A stretch of 64,000 nucleotides of DNA from Chaetomium olivaceum (lineage: Eukaryota; Ascomycota; Sordariomycetes; Sordariales; Chaetomiaceae). The DNA is taken from positions 186,001 through 250,000 of the forward strand of contig JAYWVB010000016.1 of NCBI GenBank assembly GCA_039881045.1, in the 5' to 3' direction. The translations under genes were made by a program, and so were the position numbers. The notes beneath the pieces were generated by a model. That model was not told the origin of the DNA, did no database searches, and was given only the letters and a program-made list of their open reading frames with translations. Below are positions 1 to 12,490 of the stretch, one piece after another (the first letter of the stretch is position 1; every line of letters begins with the position of its first letter).

Positions 1-1
1 G

Positions 2-2740
2 GGATGCCGAAGGAGGAAAATCAAATGCGACGCAGCAACGACCAACACATGGCCCTGCTCTGCGTGCATCCGTCTGAAGCTGCACTGTGTGCGTCCAAAC
101 GGCTTTGACAGCGCCGACTCACAAGTGTACGATCCACCACAGTCACAGTTCGAGACGTCGCATGTTCCCGACAACTTCCGACAGCAACTACCCATCCAAG
201 ACCAGCACCTTCTCGCCCATGCGCCCAAGCCAGGGGGCCTCTACCCACAGCAAACCTCTTACCAAGACACGTCTGGTCTCTACCACCCGGTACAGTATGG
301 GGAACCTCAGCCTGTGCCGCACGACCTCCAATATGCGTCTGTGCCTCACCACTCCGTTGCCGCCGTCGACCAGCAGTACGCCGCGCAGACTGCTTCGTTT
401 CCCACGCCCCCGATGCAACACGCGCCTAATCCCGGCTCTCCAGAAGACACTTTTCAGTCCGAGTACGCCCAACAAGACTTGGCGAATCTGCTTGGTTCCT
501 TGAAAGTGAACGAGGCGGGGACGGCGCCATATCTTAACAGCAAAATGCAATCTAGCAGGGACGAAGAGCCGGCTGTGGAGGATGGCGATGAATACAAGAC
601 GTACCTACCACCCCTAACGGCAGGGCCGGGCCTCAAGATCCGAATCCCCCGGAGCTGATGCCAGACGACGACACTGTTCTGCACTATCTCGACCTCTACT
701 TCGTTAATGCCCACCCCTACGTTCCGGTCCTGGACAAGAGCTACTTTTACCACCAATGGCACAACAACCGGGAGTCCATTTCCCCGCTTCTCCTCGAGGC
801 CATGTTCGCCATCGCAGGCCGTCTCGCAGATGAGCCTGCACAAGGCCAGCAATGGCTAGCGCTCGCAACACGTATGATAGCATCGCTCCTCCTGGCAATC
901 TGGATTGGGGAAACTGACATTGCTCACTAACTAGGACATGCTGACTCGTTTATGGACGTACCGCGGTTGAGCACGCTCCAGGCCTTGATGATACTTTTGA
1001 AAGCAAGGGAATCAGCGCCAAAGAAGGGCTATTACTACCGTTCATGGATGAGCATCGTGCAATGCGTTCAACTCGGCAAAGATCTTGGGCTGGACGAGCA
1101 CTACGCGGACCATCAAGCCGGCCGGCCATGCGGTGGAAGTCAGGTAGAGTGCGAACTCAAGGATCGGATCTGGCAGACTCTATTCGTGGTCGAGTTGATG
1201 GTCGGATCTCCGCAAGGTAAGTGCGACGATTCCGAGACAAACATTATCCATCCGCTTACGGCTGCCCAGGTCGAACCGACTTTCAGGTCGAAGAAGATAG
1301 CGTCAACTTCGACATCCCGCGGCCGATACCGAACAGTGACGAGAGTGAACAGCAGGTCTCGCGCAATTTCACCTACCTTGCCAGGATCGTCCGTTCCGTC
1401 AGCCGGATGGCAAGGACCTATGGGCGGCTCAAAAAGAGCAAGGAATGGGGCATCAACCCGGAGTTTGTACAACTGGATCCGTCCCTGAACGCCTGGTTGG
1501 CCGGACTCCCCGCCGACTTGACGCTCAGCTACCGGCAGATGGGTCGCCGCCCTGGATACCTTCGGCCTTTGTCGGCAACCTCCATTCGTACTACTATCTG
1601 TCGATAATCCTGTACAACAGGCCACCATTGGCGGTCCTGACACCGTCGACACCTGGGGGGCAATGGAAGCAACATATGCTGGTTTCGTACAACGCGGCCA
1701 AGATGCTCTGCAGGCTACAAGAGGCGGTGGTGAATTCGTTTGGACTGAACGGGCTGCAGTGCATGCAGAGGGGGATCAACTTTACCATCTACGCCGTGCT
1801 TGGTTGCATCGTGCTACATCTGGTATGTTTTCTTTCCCTGCCGGGTAATCTTTCCATTTTTATCTTGACTCAGGAACTGACGAGTGTGCGCAGGTCGCGG
1901 TAACATCGCCGGATCCGGATTTGAACTCGCAGGCGCGAGACTACTTCACACGACACATGCGGATCCTGGAGAAGTGCATGAGCGCGTGGCCGATGCCGGA
2001 CATGCAGAAGCAGATCGACTCGGTGCGGGAGGCCTTCTCGGCCGACATCCGGAAGCCGTTCGTCCTGAAGCCGACTTTCCCTTACGGCAGCCCGCACTCG
2101 GCGACGCACCCCAGCCCGCCCGGCCGACCGCTGGACTCGCAAATGTCGCACTCGCAAGTTAGTTACACCAACCACCCCCTGACACCCGTCTCGGTCGGCC
2201 CCCTGGACGGCAAGAGCGAGTCGCCCGTCGTACAGTCGCTAACCACGATGGCTTCGGTTCGCGGTCCGCAGACGTCGGGTGTCTCGCAGACCTTGCCGTT
2301 GTCCGAAGCGCCCACCTGGAACCCCTCGCGCATCTTTGAGTAAGTGGCCCTGTGAATCTAAATATGATGGGTGCCCGTTCAGGATGACGAATACTAACAA
2401 ACCCACCCCCCGCCCACAGTCAATGGAACACGTCCTTCGGCGCGCCTCAGATCCAGCCCTCCCGCCCGCGGTCCCGGCACAAACCAGCTCCCTGAACGTC
2501 GGCTCCTCCGGGGGCGTCTCACCAAGCATCCAAGAGATGCATGCTGTCCACCAGCAGCAGCAGCAGCAGGGGCAGCTCCGCACTGGAGGGACGCAGCTGC
2601 CGCTCCCGCCGTACCCGTCCGCGCCGGCGCAGACGTTTGTGACGCCAGCCATGTGGCAGGAGTCGGTAGCCAGTGTGTATGAAGGTGGACTTAAAAGGGC
2701 GTGGGACTATGATGCGCAGCTGTCTGTGAAGCGGCACTGA
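2..2740 (+). CDS. Zn2Cys6 fungal transcription factor, 5' end cut by window edge
   Basis: Sequence-specific nuclear transcription regulator. The window opens inside the Gal4-type zinc cluster: five of six cysteines are visible (motif CRRRKIKCD, then PCSACIRLKLHC) within the first 90 bases. A fungal_trans-type middle homology region follows (about 655-1820), then a Ser/Pro/Gln-rich tail with a Gln run near 2550 and a conserved end around WQESVASVYEGGLKR. Exons read as 2-871, 935-1216, 1270-1822, 1894-2339 and 2420-2740, all introns GT-AG. Three one-base losses are needed to keep frame: in the C run at 646-650, near 1531, and near 2440-2470. The last could instead be avoided by an acceptor at 2382, which would make a 43-base intron. 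With the three corrections the visible exons sum to 825 codons including stop. Family is clear; target genes are unknown. Confidence 0.85.
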
Positions 2741-3744
2741 GAGGGGCGACGCGGCATCTCTTTTTTTTTTTTTTGCCAATGAACGGAGAGAAGATCTTCC
2801 TCTGCATTAGGCTTTCCCTTTCGCCGTGGTTTTATTGGGGGGTAGGGGAGGTGGACCGGTCACAAACAAACACAGTTAAGAGATGCTTGGAAAAACCGAC
2901 GGCATACACAGGCGATGTCGGGAAGACATCAACAAAACAGGGCGGTACACTGTTTTTTAAGGGATATATTCAGGTGGCGTTTTGGTTTATTACAGCGACA
3001 GCTCGGGGGGGGGGGGGGTATGGATGTTGGATGGGCGGATGGTCTGGTTAAATACAGTGCTTTGGCGCCGTTATGTATTACTAGTAATGGAGTGGGAATC
3101 TAAGGTCTGGAGGAAAAAAGGAGGGAGGCGGTACTGTATATCGGTATAACTACCTAGCCTTCAAACACTGTTGTTTATGTACGGTAGTTTTGGGGGCGGG
3201 TCCCTGACTGTCGGGTCTGGCGAGGGGGATGAAATATAACTAAGGTACCTTACCTATGCTTGGATGCTGCAAAAAACGGGGAAATGAGATGCCAATGTTC
3301 ATGAACCCACGTGCGTTGCCGTGCTCATAAGAGAGGCCAGTGGCCATTCACGGCTCGGCAGTGACATCCTTGGCGCAGAACGCCTCCTGGATCTTGCCTT
3401 TCCTGATCTGTCTCGCCGAAAGTGATCGATGGACGGGACGGACGGGCTGTGGAGTTCATTTTGACCTCTATATATAACTAACCGCCGTGTCGGTATGTTA
3501 CATGCATCTTGAAGGTTGAACGCTGTCCAGTCCTCTCGCCTGCTTCACAACAGAGGCTCCCGGGCGGACCAATCCTTGGCGTCCTATTGTTGAGGGCCCT
3601 CACTCTTCGAATCGTTGAACAAACGAGCAATTCCATCTCAGACCTTGACCTTATTCTTACCCCTGATATACCCGAACCTTAAAAGGTACCAAAGCCATTC
3701 AGCGACAACAGCGAACGGCATCCACAACTCGGCAATAGGCAATA
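2741..3744. other. Intergenic region between transcription factor and chromate transporter
   Basis: No supported gene. It holds a T14 tract at about 2761 just after the upstream stop, a G run at about 3006, and TACCTA/GGTACC-type short palindromic motifs at 3150 and 3243. The second half should contain the transporter promoter. Confidence 0.6.
3469..3477 (+). promoter_or_regulatory. Putative TATA element of chromate transporter
   Basis: The run TATATATAA lies about 270 bases upstream of the transporter start codon at 3745. Position and sequence fit a TATA-type core promoter. The transcription start is not known. Confidence 0.35.
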
Positions 3745-5531
3745 ATGGGCGTCAAGTCCGGCTGGTCGCCCACCAACTGGGCCCGGGACAAAGTCTCGGA
3801 ATGGGACCTGGGCCCCAAGCTTTGGAACACAATCCGGGAGACATGGTATCTGGGCTTTACCTCGTTCGGCGGTCCGCCGGTGCACTTCAAAATTGTGCGT
3901 CCCCCTTGTTTCTGTCTGACTGCCTGCCGTGGCGAGAAATGCTAACTGGGTACAGTTTCATGATAAGTATGTCACCAAGTTGCACTGGATCGATGAGGAG
4001 GTGGTAAGTTTTGGCCCAAGTCAACCATGACTTACATCAGGTGACGACCAGGGACTCGGCTGACCGAATGCTAGTATCAAGAGCTGTTCAGCGTGTGCCA
4101 GGCCTTCTCCGGGCCGGGCAGCACCAAGATGCTGTATTGCATCAACCTCATCCATGACGGGTTCTTGTCGGCCGTGTTAGGCTTTCTTATCTGGAGGTGT
4201 GTTATGCTCTACTTTACCTCGTTGTTGTGTCCGCCACGGATGGCTGACATAGCCAAACAGTTTGCCCGCCGCGCTGGGAATGTTTGGCCTCGCCATCGGT
4301 ATCTCCAATGTCGGCGAGACGCTGCCACGCCCCGTGTATGCCTTGCTCTCGGGCCTGAACGCCGCCACCGTGGGCATCATCGCGCTCGCCGCGGTCCAGC
4401 TGGCGCAAAAGGCCATCACCGACAAGCTCACCCGGCTTCTGGTCTTCCTTGGGGCTGCTGCCGGGCTCCTGTACAATGCCCTGTGGTACTTCCCCCTGCT
4501 GATGCTAATCGCCGGCATCATCGCCGTGATCCACGACTTCCGCTGGCTCCACGGCCCCGTGAAGTGGGTGGCCGCACTGCCCCGAAAAGCCATGGGCCGC
4601 AAGAAGGAACGGGAACCCGAGCCCGAAGCCCCCGCATCGCAGCGCGACGAGGTCGAGCTCTCCCAGCAACACCAACCAGCACCCTCCTCCCGCGCGGCAT
4701 CCACCAAATCCGCCCGCCAACGCCTCCCCACCGCCAGCACCACCTCCCACCAAGACCCCCCGCAACAACACGAAGGAAACGACGACGACAACGTCCGCAC
4801 CGTCCCGCCCTCCCACAACCTCCACCCGGAACCCCCCCCACAACAACCCCCACAACCACCACCGCGACCTGGAAAACCGGCCTGCTCATCATCCTGCTCT
4901 TCCTCGCCTCCTTCGCCGCCGTCATGATCACCCGCGGCGTCATCCCCCACAACCCGCTCCTCTACCGCCTCTTCTCCAACCTCTACCTAGCCGGTACCAT
5001 CATCTTCGGCGGCGGGCCCGTCGTCATCCCCTTACTCCGCGAATACGTCGTGGCCGAGGGCTGGGTGTCCCCCCGCGACTTCCTCATCGGCCTCGCGCTG
5101 ATCCAGGGGTTCCCCGGGCCGAATTTCAATTTTGCCGTTTATCTCGGTGCGTTGGCCGCGTCGGGCGGGGGGTATTCGCCCGTGTTGGGCGCCGTGTTGG
5201 GGTATGTGGGGATTTATGTGCCCGGGCTGGTGACGGTGCACGGGACGGTTGGGGTGTGGGGGGCGATTCGGGGGTGGCGGTGGGTGAGGAGCGCGCTGAG
5301 GGGGGTGAATGCGGCGGCGGTGGGGTTGATTTATACGGCGGTTTATAGGTTGTGGCAGATTGGCTGGATCGATGAGGGGTTTCAGGGGGGACCAGCCTGG
5401 CGGATGATCCGTGGTGGGTGGTGGTGACGGCGTCGAGTTACGTGGGCGGGTGTTGGTTTGGAGTCAGTCCGCCGGTGGCGTGTGTGCTTGGGGCGGCGTT
5501 GGGGTTGGTGAGGTATGGTGTTGTTGGGTAG
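3745..5531 (+). CDS. chr-1: Chromate transporter, CHR family (two-domain)
   Basis: Membrane transporter of the chromate ion transporter (CHR) family; Neurospora CHR-1 is the known fungal relative and affects chromate uptake. The protein starts with a conserved segment WYLGFTSFGGPPVHF and has two homologous CHR halves. The second half carries the repeat of the signature (TIIFGGGPVVIPLLREY, then GFPGPNFNFAVYLGA). The halves are joined by about 120 hydrophilic residues rich in Pro, Gln, Ser and Thr, presumably cytoplasmic. Exons: 3745-3894, 3956-4003, 4075-4196, 4261-5531. Two one-base losses break the frame, in the C run at 4832-4839 and the G run at 5385-5390. With both corrected the coding sum is exactly 531 codons (530 residues). 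It ends with a third-frame segment VVVTASSYVGG, matching the family C-terminus. It converges with the mitochondrial protein gene. Confidence 0.88.
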
Positions 5532-5768
5532 GTACGGGGGGAGAGGTTGATGTTGGTTGGGGCGGGGGTTCATTTCTTGGAATGTGTATAAGAGTTTGGT
5601 TTGGTGTTGGGTTTTGGTATCGAGTGAATTTGGTCGGTCTGAGTAAGGTAGGTAGTGGTTGCCAGACGCCTTGATGTTGTTACAAATACATAAAACGTAC
5701 AACAACGAGTTCAACCTCCATAACCACTTACTTCACCAGAGACAGAAACAAGATAAGAGACACCGTCC

Positions 5769-6914
5769 CTACTTCTTCTCCGCCGCCCTCTTCACAATCC
5801 CCTCCTTCAACCCCTTCCACACCCACCCGCTCTTCGCCACGCCCTCCACGCCCTCCTGCACATTAAACCCCCTCACGGCCCTAAACCGCCACCACTTCCT
5901 CTGCGCATCCACCAGCGTCGTATCCCTTACAAAATTCACCGTGCCCAGCCTGGCGTTCGCGGGGCGCAGGTCGGACAGCACCATGGAGCTGACGCGCGGC
6001 TTGCCGATCAGGCTCATGGTGGTGACGTCGAGGCGGGTGTTGGGCGGCGCGGTGCGCGCGAAGCGCTCCAGGATGGCGCGCGACCACCGCGCGTAGGGGG
6101 GCAAGTGTATGTGCATGGCGGCTACGAAGGAGGACGTGCTCCAGGCGACGTAGGTCGCGGGGATCAGGCCGCAGAGGGCGACTGTTGATTGAGGGGTTAA
6201 AGTTAGCACCGGTCCCTACCTACTGGGCTGGGTTGGGAAGGGGGGCCTGGCTTTCCTACCTCCTGCGGTCTTGAGAAGTGGCTCGCCTGCTGTGATATAG
6301 GCGGGGACCATGATCATGTCAAAGAAGCCGAAGACGAAGAGGGTTGTTACTTTGAGGCAGGCGATGAAAGTGGTTCCTGGGTATGTGTCAGGGAGCTGGC
6401 CATCTAGGGATGAGGGAGGAAGGGGGTGGGCATGGTAGGGTAGACTAACTAGCTGTGCCGGCGTGGTAGATGAGCAGCCGCTCGGGATATGCTGTCACAT
6501 CAAGCAGCCATGCCATCAGCCTTTATCCGCCAAAACCACATGGATACCATTGCTGTCCTCACCAGCTTTACCCCCAGTGGGCACCGTGCCCCCTGGACCG
6601 TCTGTCGCCGTGCTGGGTTCTCCCGTCTTCCCTGCTTCCGTCCCCCGGACCGCGCTCGTCGAGAAAGCCAACCTCCCCACCTGCTGACTGGTTGGTTGCC
6701 TGATAAATCCCAGCGATTGAAGGCGGCATAATGACCGAACGGGTATAGTCACTCTAAGCTGTGTTGGAGAGGCGGTCGAGTTCAATGTCCTCATGTTCAA
6801 AAGTGTCCATCTCGAAGCTTGCTGCAGTCCAACCGACACACTTTGTGTTCCGTTGCGTGCGCCGATGCCGGAGAAACCTGAAACAAGGCCCATTGGCCTC
6901 AACTGGGTTTTCAT
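5769..6914 (-). CDS. Predicted mitochondrial two-helix membrane protein, family not firmly identified
   Basis: About 340 residues. The N-terminal 80 residues are rich in Arg, Ser and Thr with almost no acidic residues, followed by a region ending RLAFSTSAVRG, typical of a mitochondrial targeting sequence and its cleavage region. Two hydrophobic helices follow (around TTLFVFGFFDMIMVPAYI and VALCGLIPATYVAW) and then a basic C-terminal domain with VDVTTMSLIGKPRVS. This layout recalls the two-helix TMEM70/TMEM186/TMEM223-like inner-membrane proteins, but that is inference. Exons: 6914-6450, 6403-6260, 6181-5769. One base is missing near 6514-6518, where the frame moves from VVLADKG to AWLLDVTAYPERLL. 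With it the sum is 341 codons. The tryptophan-rich tail (KWWRFRAVRGF) looks conserved. Function unknown. Confidence 0.65.
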
Positions 6915-7620
6915 GATGGGCTGTGCTGAGCTATCATTTCATGGGAGTGGTTGTGAATATGTGCCACAGCATGAGTTTACGATTCGTCAAGAGAGCTCGG
7001 CGCTCGAGCTCACTCGAGTTACTCCAGCGGAGAATGGATTGAATGAGTGGGTCCGAGCTTCATTGCCTCAACCATCCAACACCTTCAACGCCCAACCAAC
7101 CCGTATCAAATCATAGGAATAACTCGGTACATCTAGTATAAGGAAGATCAAACAAAACACTGCGTATCCAGAACCACCAAGAGCAGCGTCAAAACCCAAA
7201 TATTCGATTTGTTCCAAAATTCACCAAGTATGAAACCGGTATAGGCTGGCTATTTCTAGTCGGGCAGAATCCCAGCAAAGCCAATAAAGTAGCAAAACTG
7301 TGTCCTAAGTGAAGAAAAAATGCAGAGGAAAGAAAGGTGACAGAGAACGGGGAGGATAATACAATGCAGGCGACCAGAACCCTCCCCAACTAACAACAGA
7401 AACCCAACGGATCCGAGAGAGCTCGGAACCCATCAGAAAGAAACTGTGCCCCCCTAGAGACCGTCTCCCTGTCCGTTTCGTCCCTCCCGCCCATATACCC
7501 CATTTCAATCCACGCGCGCCTACTACGCCCCAGCACCATTTGCGCCAGTGCACCCACCCCCCCCAAACCCAGCCCGCTATTAGACTACCGCCGAAGCCGC
7601 CGAAGCCGCCGCCGGCGACC
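6915..7620. other. Intergenic region
   Basis: Between two minus-strand genes: the upstream region of the mitochondrial protein gene (6915 on) and the SIN3 3' untranslated region (to 7620). Only short open frames occur, with no family resemblance. No structured element seen. Confidence 0.6.
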
Positions 7621-10600
7621 CTATCCCTCCATCGTGACGTCGGCCGCATCGTCGGCGTCCATCGCCGGCAACTCGGTTTCTTTCCACTTCTGAAACTCGT
7701 TATTGACCTTCTGCACGTCCTCGTGGCTCAGCCCCTTCATCCACGCATTATTCGTCACCATCTTCTCCTTGAGCTTCTCGGCGAGCACTTCCCGCCGGAA
7801 CGATTCCTTGTCCTTGGCCTCGCGGAGTTCCTCCGCCGTGGCCCGCTGGCTGCCGGTATAGGCGAACGAGTCGTCCGTGCCCTTTTCGAATACCATCTTG
7901 GACGAGTTCAGGCAGATCCTAACCACCAAACCCTCGTGGATGACCAGCGGCTTGTTCATGTAGTCCTCCTCGGAATGGTCTCTAACCGCGTCCGACGGCA
8001 GGTTACGCTCCAGAAGCACTTTTTGCAGCCGCGACCGGACAACCCCCTCGGTGTGCTCCACCCGCATGTACGACGAGATGTAGTACTGCCATTGCTGCAC
8101 CCGCTCCATCTCGTCCATGTAGAAGGTCGTCTCGTCCTTTTGCAGCCACCGGACCGTCGACTCCTTCTTGGCAGGGTACTAGAGTAGAGGGTTAGTGCCT
8201 ATCTCCATAATGGGCAAATCACAAATCGGAAAATACATACCCAGGCAATGACAAACATCTCGCCATCCTTGATGCACTTCTCGGCAAACTTGCGGGCGCT
8301 GATCTCGTTCTGGAAGCTTGTCTCAGTCTGCTGACGGCTGTCCAGATACGCCTTTACGAGCTCCTTGGTCTTTTCGCCCTTAGCGTCGGGGTTGTTACAG
8401 CTCAGCGCGATCCGGCACAGTGTCTTGAGCAGTTCCTGGATCGTGTATAGCTTCCATCCCTTACGAAGGTAGTAATGCCGCAGCACGTCCTGGAACCGAT
8501 TCTCGTCAATGTCACCCGTAATGAACTCCTCGATCAGCTCCCTCGTCTTAGGCCAGAAGGACGCGGGATCCTCGCTGTCGAAGTAGTGCAGACCCTCGTG
8601 GACGAGGCCGAGTGTCTTGGCCGGCTTCTCGGCGTTTTCGCGCTTGATCTCCTCAATGACGCTGTCCTTGCTCAACTTGACGTTTTCGAGCCGCTTGAAC
8701 AGCGTCTGGAAGACGGTGAAGAAGACGTAAATGTTCTGGTTGCAGTAGAAGTTGTACCACGCCCGCGGGAACGGCGCGTCCGCCTTCAGCTCGCCATCCA
8801 CGTCGACGAGGTCCGATCCCCTGCCACCCTTGCCCTTCTCCACTATTATGGGACCGGGGACAGTGGGTAGCCAGCGGCCGTTCGATACCTCCGGGACCGA
8901 CGATTCCTCCGGCGCGTCCGGCATCTCTTCCTCATTCGCCGATCCCACGTCGGGTGTGGTCTCCTTGCTGCCAGATGCTGCACTGTCCTCTTTCTGCCCA
9001 CGGCTGCGGCTGCCATTGCGGCTCGGATCCAGAACGCCGCGAAGGAGATCCGACTTTTTGCCATTGCGACGGCTGCGGCCGTTGGTGAGCTCCATAGGGG
9101 CCGTGTCGTCCTCGTCTTCTTCCGCTGACTCCTGGTCAATGTCCGCTAGCTTCTCCGAGACCTTATCCTCGGCAAGATCGAAGAACTGGGGGATGAACGA
9201 CTCGAAAAAGTCGACGATGCGCCTCCTCTCCTGCGCGTTGTGCTGGCCGCCGACACTAGCAAAGACGACCATGAAGCGGAGCAGATCCAGGACGAGTTCC
9301 TCGTCCTGGAACTGATGCGAGAACTGGTAGCGAGGAGTCTTGCCCTTGGCGACCCGGATGCGGCGCTGCTCCTCATGCTTCGTCTTGATCATATCGACGA
9401 GGTTCTTTGCTGACAGGCTGCGTTTGTCATTGGTCTTGACTTGAATTCCCATGTGGTCCAGACTCTTAAGGTGCATCGACTCAGTTTGGCTCTGCCAGAC
9501 CTTCTCCCATTCCCGCTGCAGCGCCTATGGTCAGTATTGAATTCACGAATCCATGTAGACGTCGCATCTCTTACCTGAGTAAACCGCCATTCCTCGTCCT
9601 TCTGCTTCAAACGCGCCATGACGACGGGCACAACCGTAAAGGGGTGCTTGAACATGTCGTTGGCCACCTCGCAGCCCTTCTCGGCACCGTAGATCTTCTT
9701 GAGGACTCTCTTGTAGATCGACGTGCTCTGTCCGCCGAGGCCGGCCGGCATCTTGAAGTTGGGCCTCTCCGAGGCAGGTAGCGATAACATCTGCTGTGCG
9801 ATCGGCTCCAGAAGCTGTATGCATTTCTGGTTCGCTTCGATGAAAAAGTCGTAATCGTGTCGCTCCTCCTCGATGCGGTGGAGGCTTTCCTCGTACGCAT
9901 TTTTGCGATGGGCGACGAAGCCAGAATCCTCCGAGGCCCACGTCGGGTGCGACGCCCATTCGTCATTGAGAACCGACTGACAAAGTTCGTCCCGGCCGGA
10001 GCACGGCTTTAGGCGTTCCCGCTTGGGCAACAGCCGGTAGCTGGGACCAAACCCACGACAGTTGCTGAGGGAAACCCGGCCCGTCGGCGGCTCGGGGCGG
10101 TTCTCGATTGCCTCGTCGACGGTGGCTTGGCCGAGCATGCTCTTCAGGGCGCCGAGCAGTTCAGGATTGCCACCCATGAATTGGTTGGCTTTGTAGATCA
10201 AGACGTCCGTGGTAATCAAACTCTGTGTCCAAAGGTTCAGCAGCTTGAGGAATTCTGTCGTCGCTGTCCGGTTGCCGATGTGCTTTTTCACCTTCTCAAA
10301 GAAGGCGAGGTCGTCCTGAGTCGACGTTGCGAGCGGTGTGGGCGCCAACGGCTCGGGTAGGACGGGCGTCAATGTGGGCTCGATGAAAGCCGTCTCGGCA
10401 ACATTGGGCTTGTGGGATAGCTTCGCCCGCTTGTTGGCCGGGGCCGGCGGAAGTGTTCCACGCATTCCTGACATTTGCGTCTGCTCGGAACTCGAGGGAC
10501 CACCAGAGACTGCTTTTTCAGGTCGGCGTTTTTTGTTCTCTTTGCTGGCGCTCGCGGGCGGCGCGAAATTGCCGACCGGGGGCATCTTAGGACCGTCACG

Positions 10601-12490
10601 GGCATTATGTCCTGGCTGTGGCGTCGGTGTAGACACTGGTATCGCCATGCTCTCCTCGGCACGCTGGCCGGCCGATCGGGTTTGGGCGGCGGATTCGGGG
10701 AGAAATTGTTTAAAGTCTTCGAGAAGGTCGGGGGCCGTGTGGAAAAGGCTCGTCACCTGCGAGTAGACGTCCTGGATCGGTTTTTGTTCGCGTTGGTATG
10801 TCTGGAGAATTTCCAGGAACTGCTTGTAGATTTCGGGTTTATCCTGGAAACGATTCTGGGTCGCGGTTAGCAGCTGTGTCAAGTCGATGGAAAAAGTCTC
10901 CACCAGAATCTGTCTGACCCATTAATCCCTCCCGACACTTCGGACAGAGGCAAGCCGTTTTAATGCAAGTAGGAACAAAAGAACAAAACGAAACAAGGGG
11001 CTGTTTTACCTTTATCTTGTTGACATAGCTGATGGCGTGGTTAAACTCGACAGGGCCGCGCTTCTCCAAACTGGCTTGCTGGGCCGTGCTGCCGTTTGCA
11101 CTGGGCGGGCCGCCGGCAGTAGGAGTGGGCGTCTGCGCGGTTCTCGGAACGGGAGCCTGATTCATCGGTGTGCCGTTTTGGGTGGCGGGCACCGACCGCT
11201 GTTGAATCGGGCTGGCGCCGTCAAACGGAGCACCCTGGTTCGACCCAGGGAAGCCAGAAGGGCCGTTCTGCGCTGGCACGCTAAACGGTGCTTCCGGGCT
11301 CTCTGCCCCATGTGACAAGGGCGGCTGCCATCCCGATCTTGCGTTCAAGAACCCTTGCGGTGGTGGCCCTCCTCCTGGCTGTGCGGTGTCGTGTTGGGGC
11401 GCTCGTCCCCCGCCGATCGAGTGGATCGTGGAGCCCGAGGGCGTCGTGACGCGAATGCTATTCGGGTTGTTCTCCAGGCCGCATTCGATCCGATACCCAG
11501 GAGGCAGAAAGGTGTTGAAACCTTGGATTAAGTTGGGATGCCCGGCAAAGAGTTCAGAAACTCTGCTGATCACACCGGGTGTGTCGATGGCTGGACTTGG
11601 GGTTAGCGAGTCGGGACAAATGCAACCACGACGATTGTTACCCACGTTTGACTCTTGAAATCCTTCATAATGTCAAGAAACCTGTTGTAAACGTCCGGTT
11701 GCTCGTGAAACTGGACTTTGACTTGATCGAGATAACTCAGCGCATCCTAAAGGGGAGCAGGTTAGCGGCAATCCCATCGCAGGTCGATCGGCTTCTACTA
11801 GCCACATGCAACATACGTTCAGTATCGGCTGCTGCCCTTGAGGCATTCCGCCAGGTCCTGATGGAACAGCGTGCGCGGGGCCCATGTTGGAGCCGAAAGG
11901 CAGTTGCTGCATGGCCCTGGCGCCGTCCTGCGGCATTCCCCGGCCATTCTCTTGCTGAAGCGGGCCCCCAAACATGGCACCGGGCCCCCTGGTCCACCAA
12001 GAGAATTAGTAGAACCGTTGGGGCCGCTTGGCGCATGGGCCATCGGAGCGAAGATCTGGTGTTGAGCGCCCCCTGCGGCTGCTGGGGCGCCTTGTTGCGG
12101 AGGCCGGCCGGCTTCGCTGTGCAGCGACCCGCCGAAGCCAGGGGCGGGCGCAGATGGACCACTGATGGGCAGCGATGGAGCAGAGCTTCCGTGGTTTGCG
12201 AGAAGACCACCAGGACCGGTGATCGAGTTTGAGATTCTAGATGCGACAGGCTGATGGATAGGTAACGAACCAGCGGTGCTGTGGTGGGGACCCGTGGAAG
12301 CGGTGGCGGGCGGATACGGTTCGCGATGTTGGCGCTCAGCTTCCTCTCTTTCACGATCGCGATCTCGTTCGCGTTCGCGCTCTCTCTCACGTCTGGCGAG
12401 GTCGTCCTGATGGTGGGCGCGATGACGCTGCTCGTCGAGGTCACGGTCGCGGTCGAAGCCGCTACCGGCGTGGAGCGGCTGGCTATTCAT
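7621..12490 (-). CDS. sin3: SIN3 transcriptional corepressor (paired amphipathic helix scaffold)
   Basis: Scaffold of the Sin3/Rpd3 histone deacetylase complex in the nucleus. The N-terminus is disordered, with an Arg/Glu-rich stretch and Gly/Pro/Gln-rich sequence. PAH1 starts near residue 226 (DALSYLDQVKVQF). PAH2 spans an intron (AISYVNKIK | NRFQDKPEIYKQFLE, about 445-510). PAH3 lies near 634 (DDLAFFEKVKKHIG). Then come the HDAC-interaction region (CRGFGPSYRLLPKRE) and the Sin3 C-terminal domain. Exons: 12490-11817, 11746-11646, 11595-11010, 10855-9575, 9524-8241, 8178-7621. One base is missing near 11980-11983 in a G/C run (reading GGPGAMFGG). With it the sum is 1495 codons, a normal length for fungal Sin3. 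An in-frame stop lies just upstream of the chosen ATG, but a possible acceptor (TTATAG) there leaves room for another 5' exon. Confidence 0.95.

Noticed and set aside
7540..8187. Plus-strand open frame of 215 codons opposite the SIN3 3' end
   Set aside because: Leu/Val/Arg/His-rich antisense shadow of the SIN3 C-terminal domain.
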